From assembly GCF_031200575.1 (NCBI RefSeq), contig NZ_CP133597.1, forward strand, positions 868,001-932,000: 64,000 nucleotides of DNA, given 5' to 3'. The translations under genes and the position numbers were made by a program. The notes beneath the pieces were generated by a model, which worked only from the letters and a program-made list of their open reading frames with translations, had not been told where the DNA came from and made no database searches. The stretch comes from Ferroplasma sp. (lineage in GTDB: Archaea > Thermoplasmatota > Thermoplasmata > Thermoplasmatales > Thermoplasmataceae). Of the stretch, positions 1-7,337 are shown piece by piece. Position 1 is the first letter of the stretch. The number at the start of each line of letters is the position of its first letter.

Positions 1-933
1 TTTCGCGTTGATTATTGCTGAAGTTTCCTGGTCCATCTGTCCCTTCTCATCAACAAACAATATTACTTTGTAGAGTTCGGAAACACGCTTCAAAGGCGCT
101 GACTTAATATCTATGGCATAAAAGCCGTATGGGGTTAACTCACACAGGACAGTCAGCAGGCGGGATTTCCCTTTGCCGTATGGGGCAATCATGTGCACGA
201 ACGGGAAGGAGGAATCCTTGAGAGCATCAAAAAGGATAGCTTTGAGCGTGTAAAGGGAGAGAACAATCTCGTCATCTGGCCTTAGTTCTACGTAAGTGTG
301 AATGAACCCTCTTATCTCATTGAAGAGCCCGTATTCCGAATCGTATCTTTGGGGTTTTCCTGGAAATTTGACTGGTTCTGTTTCCTCTTCCTGAAGTATT
401 CTATCCTTTTTTGTTTGAGCTATCTGCGGAGCCGGCACTACAGTGTACTCCTTTTCAGGATCTTCAGGATCCGGAACCTCAACACTATCCACAACCTCGA
501 AGGAACTATATCTATACTTCAGGAACCTGAACTGCCCATCGTCTGAAAACTCGGCATAATGGAAACCGTCAAGGTTAAAGCGTGTTTTATAAATGGCACT
601 CATGTTTTCCTGTTTTTCCTTATCACTTTTCTTGCTTGGTGTGAAGTTGATAACCTCAAGATAGAGGTTCGCACCCAGTTGTGCCTTGTATTTCCTTAGA
701 ATAGTTTTCGCGGTTTTCAATTCTTCATAGGTCAAGGTCTCTTTGTTGGCTAGTGCATGCCCCAGTTCCGTGTCGATTTTGTTGAAGCCCTTTCCGTTTT
801 CCTCGAAAGCGTGATCCGTATCCATGCCCGCAAGAAGCTTTAAGCCCCTCGCAATAGGATTTTCCCTCATTTCAGCTTCTTTGAATTTCTTTTTGGCATC
901 CTCTGCTGTATCTTTGTTATCCTTGCTTGTCAT
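1..933 (-). CDS. P-loop ATPase of an integrated element, C-terminus cut by the window edge
   Basis: The minus-strand frame opens with ATG at 933 and runs off the window edge, so about 311 residues are visible. The N-terminal ~220 residues are charged and unrecognised. They are followed by a Walker A motif (APYGKGKSR) and, about 45 residues later, a hydrophobic strand ending in VILFVDE, a Walker B. This spacing fits the helicase-type ATPases that accompany PrimPol proteins in archaeal plasmids and proviruses. The start codon directly follows the stop of the PrimPol gene (TAA-ATG), with a GGAGGAG Shine-Dalgarno inside the end of that gene, so the two are translated together. A replicative helicase role is inferred from the neighbour and P-loop; sensor and arginine-finger regions are outside the window. 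Confidence 0.75.
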   Translation of the reverse strand, partial: MTSKDNKDTAEDAKKKFKEAEMRENPIARGLKLLAGMDTDHAFEENGKGFNKIDTELGHALANKETLTYEELKTAKTILRKYKAQLGANLYLEVINFTPSKKSDKEKQENMSAIYKTRFNLDGFHYAEFSDDGQFRFLKYRYSSFEVVDSVEVPDPEDPEKEYTVVPAPQIAQTKKDRILQEEETEPVKFPGKPQRYDSEYGLFNEIRGFIHTYVELRPDDEIVLSLYTLKAILFDALKDSSFPFVHMIAPYGKGKSRLLTVLCELTPYGFYAIDIKSAPLKRVSELYKVILFVDEKGQMDQETSAIINAK

Positions 934-1911
934 TTATTCTCCTCCTAAAGCTTCAACCAGTTTTTCATAACTTAATCCAAAATTATTATGTGCTGCCGCT
1001 ATCACCTTCCAGAATAGCTCTCCTTGAATCTTTCCCGGAATGCTCTCTTCACATCCAATAACACCGGTAGAAACAGCTATCCACTGCAATGGGCCACCCC
1101 CTGTGCCATGCCTGAAGCAGTGCCAGGAATTTAAATCTAAGTCCACAAGAAAATTGCTACCGGTACTGGAGCCATGTATAGGATGCGGGCCTTGGAATTT
1201 CTGCCCGTTCTGCTTAAAATTTGAAAGATCAACAAGATCCTTCATTTCAAGGGATTCTGGATTTATTGGCTTTTTATATTCCGCCTTTGATCCGTTTTTA
1301 CCCAACTTTTCCTTACCATTAATAACCGGTGCAAATTTTTCCAGTAATTCCGATTTTTTTATTTTTAATGGTGGAACTAAATTAAAATATGTAGAACCAT
1401 AAATATTGCCGTTTGGATGAATTGATCCTGGTCCCAAGTTCTGCCCGCCTTTCCCTCTTATATAAGCTCCGTCAATCAATGGAATATTGCCTACCGGTTC
1501 ATCCTTTATTATAAAAATATCACAATAATGTCCTGGCTTACCGGTATTGTAGCTAAATGTATTTCCTAAAGATAAAACAGCTTTCCTTATGTGAGAATTG
1601 TCATCATCTATTCCAACTGACATTCCAGCAGGATGTATTAAACCCCAGTTGCCGCCGCTTATTAAGTGATTTAAAACATATGTAGATGTAACCGGATAAT
1701 TGTTTTTATGTTGCCAGTCCGGCTCTAAGGGGATCTTCTCATTAGGTTTTACTAAAATCGCATGTATCCGGGGAAATGGCATTAAAAAATTCATTGTCTC
1801 CTTTGCAATTTCAATTCTGTCAATAGAAAGGTTAATATTGTTAGATGTGTTATTTGTATTAGAATAGCCAGAATTAATTGGTTGGTGTCTTTCCCTGTTT
1901 CTATTTATCAT
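934..1911 (-). CDS. Primase-polymerase (PrimPol) with C-terminal zinc-finger-like region
   Basis: 325 residues. After a disordered Asn-rich N-terminus (1-30) comes a bifunctional primase/polymerase domain. The metal-binding acidic motif is GIDDD (about 100-104), a TGKPGHYC segment follows (about 123-130), and a GSIHPNG motif (S-x-H, about 162-168) matches the catalytic S-x-H of PrimPols. The C-terminal part has HPIHGS...NSWHCFRHGTGGG, like the His/Cys zinc-binding module downstream of PrimPol domains in mobile elements. It would prime and copy the element's DNA. It overlaps the upstream 54-residue gene by 4 bp (ATGA) and abuts the downstream ATPase gene, so all three look co-transcribed. Only the DNA polymerization activity is inferred. 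Confidence 0.85.
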   Translation of the reverse strand: MINRNRERHQPINSGYSNTNNTSNNINLSIDRIEIAKETMNFLMPFPRIHAILVKPNEKIPLEPDWQHKNNYPVTSTYVLNHLISGGNWGLIHPAGMSVGIDDDNSHIRKAVLSLGNTFSYNTGKPGHYCDIFIIKDEPVGNIPLIDGAYIRGKGGQNLGPGSIHPNGNIYGSTYFNLVPPLKIKKSELLEKFAPVINGKEKLGKNGSKAEYKKPINPESLEMKDLVDLSNFKQNGQKFQGPHPIHGSSTGSNFLVDLDLNSWHCFRHGTGGGPLQWIAVSTGVIGCEESIPGKIQGELFWKVIAAAHNNFGLSYEKLVEALGGE

Positions 1912-2072
1912 TTGTTATTCGCCTCCATTGCTAGCAGTTTGTCCCATGTCCCTAGTTTTGTTATGAACTCAGCACTGTCCATGCTATCCGGTTCTGATAA
2001 AATCAATGATTTTACAGGCTCTGGTAGCTTCATCGCCTTTTGTTTCAATTGTACAATGGATACCCTGGTCAT
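1908..2072 (-). CDS. Small protein of the element (54 aa), paralogue of the 46-aa gene at 2552
   Basis: ATG at 2072 has a GGGGGT Shine-Dalgarno 4 nt upstream; the TGA stop overlaps the PrimPol start by 4 bp. The N-terminal half, VSIVQLKQKAMKLPEPVKSL, is nearly repeated in the mini-gene at 2552-2692 (ISIISLKQKALELPEPVTSL), so this is a real conserved peptide family. The C-terminus is unlike the paralogue. The function is unknown. A short amphipathic helix followed by LPEPV could be a partner-binding peptide for the replication proteins, which is speculation. Too small for routine gene callers. Confidence 0.7.
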   Translation of the reverse strand: MTRVSIVQLKQKAMKLPEPVKSLILSEPDSMDSAEFITKLGTWDKLLAMEANNK

Positions 2073-2118
2073 TTGGACCCCCTTGGCTCTATTGTGATAC
2101 CTATCAATAGCAGTGATT

Positions 2119-2271
2119 TCATTTTTTATCGCCCCTTAACCGTTCAAGTTCTTTCATGGCCGCAATCCTTGTAAAGTCCGAAACAGAGTTGTAGTTCTCG
2201 TTGTTAGCTATGACAACTTTTATCTGTTGAAATAAAGAATCAGGAATTTTAACATCCTTCCAGATTTTCAT
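2119..2271 (-). CDS. Ribbon-helix-helix (RHH) transcription regulator, 50 aa
   Basis: A 50-residue protein with the layout of CopG/Arc-type RHH repressors: an N-terminal strand (KDVKIPDSL), helix 1 (FQQIKVVIANN), a turn (YNSVSDF) and helix 2 (TRIAAMKELERL). It is a paralogue of the divergent gene at 2380-2547; both share KDVKIP..L and a SVS(D/E)F turn. The ATG at 2271 lies 16 bp from an 18-bp perfect palindrome. It probably leads the operon continuing into the 54-aa gene, PrimPol and ATPase, and so may control replication of the element. DNA target and autoregulation are inferred from the palindrome. Confidence 0.75.
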   Translation of the reverse strand: MKIWKDVKIPDSLFQQIKVVIANNENYNSVSDFTRIAAMKELERLRGDKK

Positions 2272-2286
2272 ATCATGTACCTCTTG

Positions 2287-2304
2287 TTAGACATATATGT
2301 CTAA
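2287..2304. promoter_or_regulatory. 18-bp palindromic operator between divergent RHH genes
   Basis: TTAGACATATATGTCTAA is a perfect inverted repeat in the 108-bp space between the two RHH genes. A 13-base copy of its right part, CATATATGTCTAA, lies at 2333-2345, giving a second imperfect site 40 bp away. RHH dimers usually bind short symmetric sites in series, so these are likely operators for one or both regulators. Confidence 0.7.
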
Positions 2305-2379
2305 ATACATTTTTTGCTTATAAATATTTCGCCATATATGTCTAATATCTTTTTTATACTCTCATAATATAAGACATGC

Positions 2380-2547
2380 ATGGCGAAAACGTATAAAGAT
2401 GTGAAAATTCCATCAGATCTGTATTTTAACATTAAGAATTTTATCGAAAAGTATTCAGAATTAGGCTTCAGGTCTGTTTCAGAATTTGTCAATTCTGCTT
2501 CCAGGATTGAGATGGAACGTATAGAAGACAGAAAACGTAACGAATAA
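2380..2547 (+). CDS. Ribbon-helix-helix (RHH) transcription regulator, 55 aa
   Basis: Begins MAKTYKDVKIPSDLYFNIKN and has the RHH order: strand (KDVKIP), helix (DLYFNIKNFIEKYSEL), turn (FRSVSEF), helix (VNSASRIEMERIED). It is transcribed away from its paralogue at 2119-2271, and the palindrome at 2287-2304 lies upstream of both. The reverse strand here is also open, but the RHH pattern and similarity to the partner favour this frame. Two related RHH proteins may compete for the same operator, as in plasmid copy-number or lysogeny switches; that is inference. Confidence 0.75.
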   Translation: MAKTYKDVKIPSDLYFNIKNFIEKYSELGFRSVSEFVNSASRIEMERIEDRKRNE

Positions 2548-2551
2548 TTCA

Positions 2552-2692
2552 TTATTCTTCCCTCCTGAAGCTATATTTTTTTACATTTTTCTCAAGCATG
2601 CCCCTGTTATACCTGCCAATATCAAGGGATGTGACAGGTTCCGGCAACTCTAGCGCTTTCTGTTTCAAGGAGATAATTGAAATTGAGCTCAT
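2552..2692 (-). CDS. Small protein of the element (46 aa), paralogue of the 54-aa gene at 1908
   Basis: ATG at 2692 overlaps the TGA stop of the upstream KYEW-type gene by 4 bp (ATGA). The first 20 residues (SSISIISLKQKALELPEPVT) closely match those of the gene at 1908-2072; the tail is short and basic (KKYSFRREE). Its 3' end converges on the RHH gene ending at 2547, 4 bp away. Both copies sit directly after another element gene with an ATGA overlap, which argues for translation. Function unknown. Confidence 0.6.
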   Translation of the reverse strand: MSSISIISLKQKALELPEPVTSLDIGRYNRGMLEKNVKKYSFRREE

Positions 2693-2859
2693 TGCTGGCC
2701 CTCCTGTTTAGATATCCGCAGAGTTCCATCCGGTTCTATGTTAATATCTACCGTCATGTACTGCTCCAGTGCATTAGCTTTAGTCCATGTATTCTGGATA
2801 GCCACGTATAAACTATCATTCTGCCAAATCAAATACCATTCATATTTTGTTACACTCAT
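2689..2859 (-). CDS. Short KYEW-type protein (56 aa), truncated paralogue of the gene at 4085
   Basis: The start at 2859 is chosen because the protein then begins MSVTKYEWYLIWQNDSLYVA, matching the start of the 239-residue protein at 4085-4804; upstream ATGs give a non-conserved extension. Similarity covers about 43 residues, through YMTVD, then ends in a different short tail. It may be a single-domain version or a shortened duplicate. It is divergent from the winged-helix gene at 2987 and forms, with it, the first copy of a duplicated module. The domain is not recognised. Confidence 0.6.
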   Translation of the reverse strand: MSVTKYEWYLIWQNDSLYVAIQNTWTKANALEQYMTVDINIEPDGTLRISKQEGQQ

Positions 2860-2986
2860 AATAACCCTATGCATAGCGTGAGCATAAGTTAAGGAGTTTA
2901 CAAAAACGCTTACCGCTATCATTTAATAAAAACGTTTATTACTATTAAAACGAAATGTTTAAGTCTAAGCGTATGCTTGCTCAAAT

Positions 2987-4009
2987 ATGATAAGGGAAAA
3001 GAAACATTCAAATTTGGATAAACCTGGAAAAATTAAAGGCAGAATCCTGATGGAGCTAATACAGCCTTTGGAAGACGAACCTGCACCACTGATCCGATCC
3101 CATTTCCCAGAACCGAAATCAATGAGCAGAGAAGAACTCAGGGAAAGAACAGGTTTGTCAAGAGAGGGGCTAAAATATCATTTGAAGGATCCGAAAACCG
3201 GGCTCATTCCTAATGGGATAGTTCGGGAAGAACGGGGAAAATTCTCAATCGGGTTCAGAAATGCCGAAAGTGTAGAAAAGGCCGTTAACTACCTCTGCAA
3301 ATGGGATAAGGTAAGGGAATCTGTGGAACAGTACTTTGCAGAGTCTTTCATGTCCGTGTTCGGAGAAATCTATCATTGCAAAATGCACGATCTTGAACAG
3401 TTAAGTCCTGATGAGTTTGAAGATTATAACCGCTTCATGCAAAAATCAAGGGCAATCATGGACGAATGGAAAAGACCGGATATAGACTATAAAGCTCTTC
3501 ATCTAGCTAAGGAGCTGTTAAGAATCAGAAGAGGGGAGAAAAAACCAGGGTTCATGTTCATCTACTGGAGATTAGCTTTTCATTTCTATGGGATTGCTTA
3601 CTATGGGAAACCGGAAAAAATGACCGCCGAAAGCCTGAGCCTCGATGGGATGCCAGATTTCAAGATGTACGAACTGGTTAACATGGAACTTAAAAAGGAT
3701 AAAGGATTCTTCGATACTGAACTTAGACAGGCGATAAGAAGAGGTTTGCTTGACGAAGGTTATTGGATTTCACCCGGTGTAAAAGTAGAACATTCTTTTG
3801 GGGCTTTCAAAGATATCTGTTTAACAGAACAGGTCATGTTCCGGTATCTGCAAATTGATTTACAATTGAGGTCGTTGCCCATAACCGAACTGGACAAAAC
3901 ACAAACTGATATTTTCAACGCGTTAAAAGATAAAGTGCCGCTGGGGTATGAAGTGATTTATAAGGATAACAGAGAAGTCATAACAAGATGGACCGGTAAA
4001 TTGGATTGA
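2987..4009 (+). CDS. Winged-helix protein of the element (copy 1, 340 aa)
   Basis: Residues ~15-100 look like a winged helix-turn-helix: KIKGRILMELIQPL, then REELRERTGLSREGLKYHLKD as the putative recognition region, then a wing (GIVREERGKFSIGF). The remaining ~240 residues are alpha-helical (AVNYLCKWDKVRESVEQYFAESFMSVFGE...), without a recognised domain. The paralogue at 4935-5930 matches almost end to end, except that this copy has an insertion (DEPAPLIRSHFPEPKS) before the HTH. It is probably a DNA-binding regulator or replication-associated protein. It is divergent from a KYEW-type gene in both copies, suggesting mutual regulation. Exact function unknown. Confidence 0.75.
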   Translation: MIREKKHSNLDKPGKIKGRILMELIQPLEDEPAPLIRSHFPEPKSMSREELRERTGLSREGLKYHLKDPKTGLIPNGIVREERGKFSIGFRNAESVEKAVNYLCKWDKVRESVEQYFAESFMSVFGEIYHCKMHDLEQLSPDEFEDYNRFMQKSRAIMDEWKRPDIDYKALHLAKELLRIRRGEKKPGFMFIYWRLAFHFYGIAYYGKPEKMTAESLSLDGMPDFKMYELVNMELKKDKGFFDTELRQAIRRGLLDEGYWISPGVKVEHSFGAFKDICLTEQVMFRYLQIDLQLRSLPITELDKTQTDIFNALKDKVPLGYEVIYKDNREVITRWTGKLD

Positions 4010-4084
4010 CTTCTATTTTCTTGCAAATTTAATTAATATATTAGTAAAGGTATAGTCTAAAAGCATTTATATGACCTTATCTTT

Positions 4085-4804
4085 TTACCTCCAAATCTCA
4101 ATAACAACCTGTATTTTTCTCAGGTTATTTGCCAATTTTATCACAATAGTTTTTTGCTTTTTCATTGTTCTCTTTGAAATCTTTTGGTGTGCTGTATTCC
4201 ACAGCTTTTCGCGTTTAATGTATAGCCCATCCACTGCAGCTTGGCCTCTCGCATCTATAGAAGGGGGGACGTCTGGATCTATTCCTGATATTCCCGATCT
4301 GATTATAAACTTTTTAGAAAGCATATCCCTGGTAAAGTAGCCCCCCGGATTTCTTTTCTTAAGCTTCTTCTGGTTGATAACTACTATATCATCTTTGTAT
4401 CTCGGATTACGGCAAACATCCTCTTCGGAATACCATATACCAAGGTTTGAAAGCATAGGGCACAGCATGTTATTGCAACCTTTCTGGTATAAGGGGCAAC
4501 TGCCATTTTCCGGTCCATGTTTTGACTTTACCAAGCCTATGGCATACTTCTTGACTGACTCTATATTTCTCTTATTCAATCCTTTGATTTTCTCTATTCC
4601 AAAGTCTTCTAACATTATTTTACAACCCTCAATTTTAACTATTCCTGACTTTATGAGTATGAAGTTCTTTCCTTCCGATTCTATCCGAACATCTACCGTC
4701 ATGTACAGGCACAATCCGTTGGCTTTAGTCCATGGATTCTGGATAGCCACGTATAAACTATCATTCTTCCAAATCACATACCATTCATATTTTGTTACAC
4801 TCAT
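4085..4804 (-). CDS. KYEW-type protein with Cys cluster (239 aa)
   Basis: Begins MSVTKYEWYVIWKNDSLYVA, like the 56-residue protein at 2689. The middle holds a cysteine cluster, GSCPLYQKGCNNMLCPMLSN followed by another Cys in EEDVCRNPRY, which could bind zinc or an Fe-S centre. The C-terminal third is very basic (KISKRTMKKQKT...). A basic tail plus a metal-binding cluster suggests nucleic-acid contact. The gene is divergent from the winged-helix gene at 4935. I do not recognise the family; the Cys arrangement is seen, the metal is inferred. Confidence 0.65.
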   Translation of the reverse strand: MSVTKYEWYVIWKNDSLYVAIQNPWTKANGLCLYMTVDVRIESEGKNFILIKSGIVKIEGCKIMLEDFGIEKIKGLNKRNIESVKKYAIGLVKSKHGPENGSCPLYQKGCNNMLCPMLSNLGIWYSEEDVCRNPRYKDDIVVINQKKLKKRNPGGYFTRDMLSKKFIIRSGISGIDPDVPPSIDARGQAAVDGLYIKREKLWNTAHQKISKRTMKKQKTIVIKLANNLRKIQVVIEIWR

Positions 4805-4934
4805 AATAACCCTATTCGTATCAGGAATATATGTTAAGGAGTTTTAAAAAACGCTTACCGGGTGTTTGTTACCTACACAGCGTATTCCTACTTTAAAACG
4901 AAAAATTTAATCACAACCTTACGCTTACTAAATT

Positions 4935-5930
4935 ATGTCAGAAATAAAAAAACATGCAAACATAGCCGCCCCGGGCAAGGTAAAAGGAAGAATCATTATG
5001 GAACTCATACAGCCCCTAAAGAAATATCCTGAACCGATATCCAAGGATGAATTAAGGGAAACGATCGGCTTAACTAGAGAGAACCTCAAGTTTCATCTCA
5101 TGGATCGACAAACAGGGTTGGTACCCAATGGTATAGTAAAAGAGCGCCTTGGTATACTCACCCTGAACTTCCGGGATACTGAAAGCGTAGTGAAAGCAGT
5201 AAATTACATAGCTACGCGGAAAGCAATAAGGGAGGCCATAGAGGCATATTTCGCTGAGGCTTTTATTTCAGTATACGGCGAGTTCTTTCATTGTGATATG
5301 TATGACTTGGAGCAATTATCCCCGGAATATTGGGATTTGTACAATGACCTTAACGAAAAAGCTCTCCAAGAAATGGAAGAACAAAAACGTCTAAGGATTG
5401 GATACAAAGAGATAGATATTGCAAAGAAGCTGCTTGAAATAAGGAGAGGAAAAAACGACGCAGGTTTCATGTTCTTGTATGCCGAGTATGCCCTATTCCT
5501 CCATACCAAGTTGGGAACTATATCGCCTAAAAAACTATGTGCAGAGCAACTAACGCTATCCCAAGTACCCAATCATCTAATGTATAGCTGGGTGGAACTC
5601 TTTTTAAAGAATGACATAGAGTCATTCAATGATTTACTAAGGCGGGTAATAAGGAATGGCATGATAGAAGTTACTAACCCTGAGGAGGCAGGGGTCTTCC
5701 CGTATCGCCCGTTCAGTCTATTTGATAGTAAAGTACCTTCCTCCGAGCGTGTCTTGTTTAACTATATAGAAGGGAGAAGGAATATCGAAGCATACAATAT
5801 TGAAGACCTAGAGGAGATACAGAATGTACTGGTTAAGGAGATGCAGGGGAAGACACCATTAAGCTATGAGGTCATTCAGAGTACAGAGAACAAAATTATT
5901 TTGAGACGCACTGGTAGAGATGATCTATAG
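4935..5930 (+). CDS. Winged-helix protein of the element (copy 2, 331 aa)
   Basis: Paralogue of the gene at 2987. The N-terminus KKHANIAAPGKVKGRIIMEL is followed by an HTH (SKDELRETIGLTRENLKFHLMD) and a wing (GIVKERLGILTLNF). The long helical C-terminal region again contains the conserved stretch YFAEAFISVYGEFFHCDMYD and ends in the shared LSYEVIQSTENKIILRRTG. It lacks the insertion of copy 1. It is the last recognisable gene of the element; the next gene (6063) is chromosomal metabolism. Ligand, DNA site and role are unknown. Confidence 0.75.
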   Translation: MSEIKKHANIAAPGKVKGRIIMELIQPLKKYPEPISKDELRETIGLTRENLKFHLMDRQTGLVPNGIVKERLGILTLNFRDTESVVKAVNYIATRKAIREAIEAYFAEAFISVYGEFFHCDMYDLEQLSPEYWDLYNDLNEKALQEMEEQKRLRIGYKEIDIAKKLLEIRRGKNDAGFMFLYAEYALFLHTKLGTISPKKLCAEQLTLSQVPNHLMYSWVELFLKNDIESFNDLLRRVIRNGMIEVTNPEEAGVFPYRPFSLFDSKVPSSERVLFNYIEGRRNIEAYNIEDLEEIQNVLVKEMQGKTPLSYEVIQSTENKIILRRTGRDDL

Positions 5931-6062
5931 TGAACTTTTATTTTCTTATAAATTCCATTAATATATTAATAAACGCATATTTTCTTTAAATACACTTTCA
6001 TAGTATAATAAGGGACTTGATTATGTTCATAATGGAATACGGACAGACCCATAAAGTTAGTA

Positions 6063-7238
6063 TTAAATTTTATTCAGTGCCTGTGCAAGGTCATTTACCA
6101 GGTCTTCATAATCTTCGATTCCCACTGAGAGTCTTATTAGATTGTCTGTAATGCCGGATTTTTTTCTTTCCTCCTCGGTCATTTCGCTGTGTGTTGTTTC
6201 AGCAGGAATGGTAATAAGGCTTTCTACACCTCCAAGACTCACTGCTGGCATGGGTATTTCAAGGTTTTGAATAAATTTGTGTGATTCTTCAATTCCCCCT
6301 TTAAGCTTGAAAGAAATCATACCGCCAAATCCTCTTAGGTTGTCTTTCGCGATTTCATAGTAATTCCCGGATATCAATCCAGGATAGTACACCTCCTCTA
6401 TCTTATCAGAACCTTCCAAGAATTCGGCAATTTTCAGGCCGTTTGAGTTATGTTTCTCCATCCTGAGCCCCAGCGTTTTAAGTCCACGATATGCCAGATA
6501 AGCCTGGAAAGCATCAGGAGAGGCTCCTAAAGTCTTTCTCATATCAACTATCCCGCTGTAATATTTTTCATCATTGCATCCCACCACACCTATGAGTACA
6601 TCTGAATGACCGCCAATATATTTTGTTCCACTGTGTATTATAATATCCGCACCGAAATCCACTGGCGTCTGGTTAAAGGGAGAGGCAAAGGTTGCATCGA
6701 CAACAAGTGTTATACTGTTTTTTCTGCAATAAGCACCTATTTTCTTTATATCCAGAACATCCATCAGGGGGTTCGGGATAGATTCTATATATATCATTTT
6801 ATAATCTTTCTTTTCTATATTAAGGCTATTCATGTCTTCCACTGAAACCATATCCACATTTATGCCATATGATTTGAGGGTTCTGGCAAAGAAGTAATAT
6901 GTCTGCCCATAAAGTACATTTATTGCCAGCATCCTATCCCCGCTCTTCATTACTGATAGCACTGTTGCAGTAATTGCACCCATGCCGGTGGAGAAGGCAA
7001 CTGCATACTCAGTTTTTTCCAGTGATTTGTATTTCCCCTCAAAGGATTGGACAGTTGGATTTCCCCATCTTGAATAAAGAAATGATGATCTGCTTGTATT
7101 ATCAGCAATTATATTTTTTGAGTTATTGGGGTATCTGTATGTGGAATCCTCAAAAATTGGCGTTGTTACATTTCCTATTTCTGGTATATACAGTTCTCCT
7201 GCATGTACTGCTCTGGAGTTAAAACCTTTAACACTCAT
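6063..7238 (-). CDS. Cystathionine gamma-synthase/lyase family PLP enzyme
   Basis: 391 residues, full length for the Cys/Met-metabolism PLP family (transsulfuration enzymes). It begins FNSRAVHAGE, typical of this family. It has the cofactor-contact region YSRWGNPTVQSFE, FSTGMGAITATVLS and the Schiff-base lysine in SGTKYIGGHSDVLIG. It acts on cysteine, homocysteine or cystathionine in the cytosol; synthase, gamma-lyase or methionine gamma-lyase cannot be separated from sequence alone. It is transcribed alone, and a 21-bp inverted repeat overlaps its start codon, pointing to strong control. It is divergent from an APC-type amino acid permease. Confidence 0.9.
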   Translation of the reverse strand: MSVKGFNSRAVHAGELYIPEIGNVTTPIFEDSTYRYPNNSKNIIADNTSRSSFLYSRWGNPTVQSFEGKYKSLEKTEYAVAFSTGMGAITATVLSVMKSGDRMLAINVLYGQTYYFFARTLKSYGINVDMVSVEDMNSLNIEKKDYKMIYIESIPNPLMDVLDIKKIGAYCRKNSITLVVDATFASPFNQTPVDFGADIIIHSGTKYIGGHSDVLIGVVGCNDEKYYSGIVDMRKTLGASPDAFQAYLAYRGLKTLGLRMEKHNSNGLKIAEFLEGSDKIEEVYYPGLISGNYYEIAKDNLRGFGGMISFKLKGGIEESHKFIQNLEIPMPAVSLGGVESLITIPAETTHSEMTEEERKKSGITDNLIRLSVGIEDYEDLVNDLAQALNKI

Positions 7239-7257
7239 GGTAATATATTATTACCAT
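7237..7257. promoter_or_regulatory. 21-bp inverted repeat overlapping the PLP-enzyme start codon
   Basis: Arms ATGGTAATA and TATTACCAT flank a 3-bp spacer (TAT). The repeat covers the ATG of the minus-strand gene, hence the probable transcription start of a leaderless mRNA, and lies 80 bp from the divergent permease. A bound repressor here would block initiation; an Lrp-like or sulfur-amino-acid regulator is a reasonable guess. Confidence 0.65.
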
Positions 7258-7337
7258 ATATAATAATTTATTTATACAGTCATAAACATTTGAGAGGATA
7301 TCGGTACTTTGATTTATCAAATCATTATATGCAATAA

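Larger units (their letters stand above)
2689..5990. repeat. Tandemly duplicated divergent gene module
   Basis: Unit 1 (about 2700-4070) and unit 2 (about 4690-5985) have the same order: a minus-strand KYEW-type gene, a conserved ~125-bp divergent intergenic region, a plus-strand winged-helix gene and a similar AT-rich 3' flank (TTTTCTT.AAATT...ATTAATATATTA). The intergenic regions share GTTAAGGAGTTT, AACGCTTACCG (2905-2915 and 4850-4860) and TTAAAACGAAA. Proteins have diverged markedly, so the duplication is old or the copies came from different elements. The extra ~600 bp in unit 2 is the C-terminal part of the KYEW-type gene. Confidence 0.8.

Noticed and set aside
2301-2552. Open frame on the minus strand opposite the RHH gene at 2380
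   Set aside because: The plus-strand frame has a clear RHH pattern and a paralogue; the minus frame looks like its shadow and crosses the operator region.
4374-4847. Long plus-strand frame of 157 codons opposite the KYEW-type gene
   Set aside because: The minus-strand gene shares its N-terminus with the protein at 2689; the plus frame has no similar support.
5930-6062. A tRNA or att core at the right edge of the first element
   Set aside because: The 130 bp between the winged-helix gene and the PLP enzyme holds no tRNA and no repeat that can be matched inside the window.
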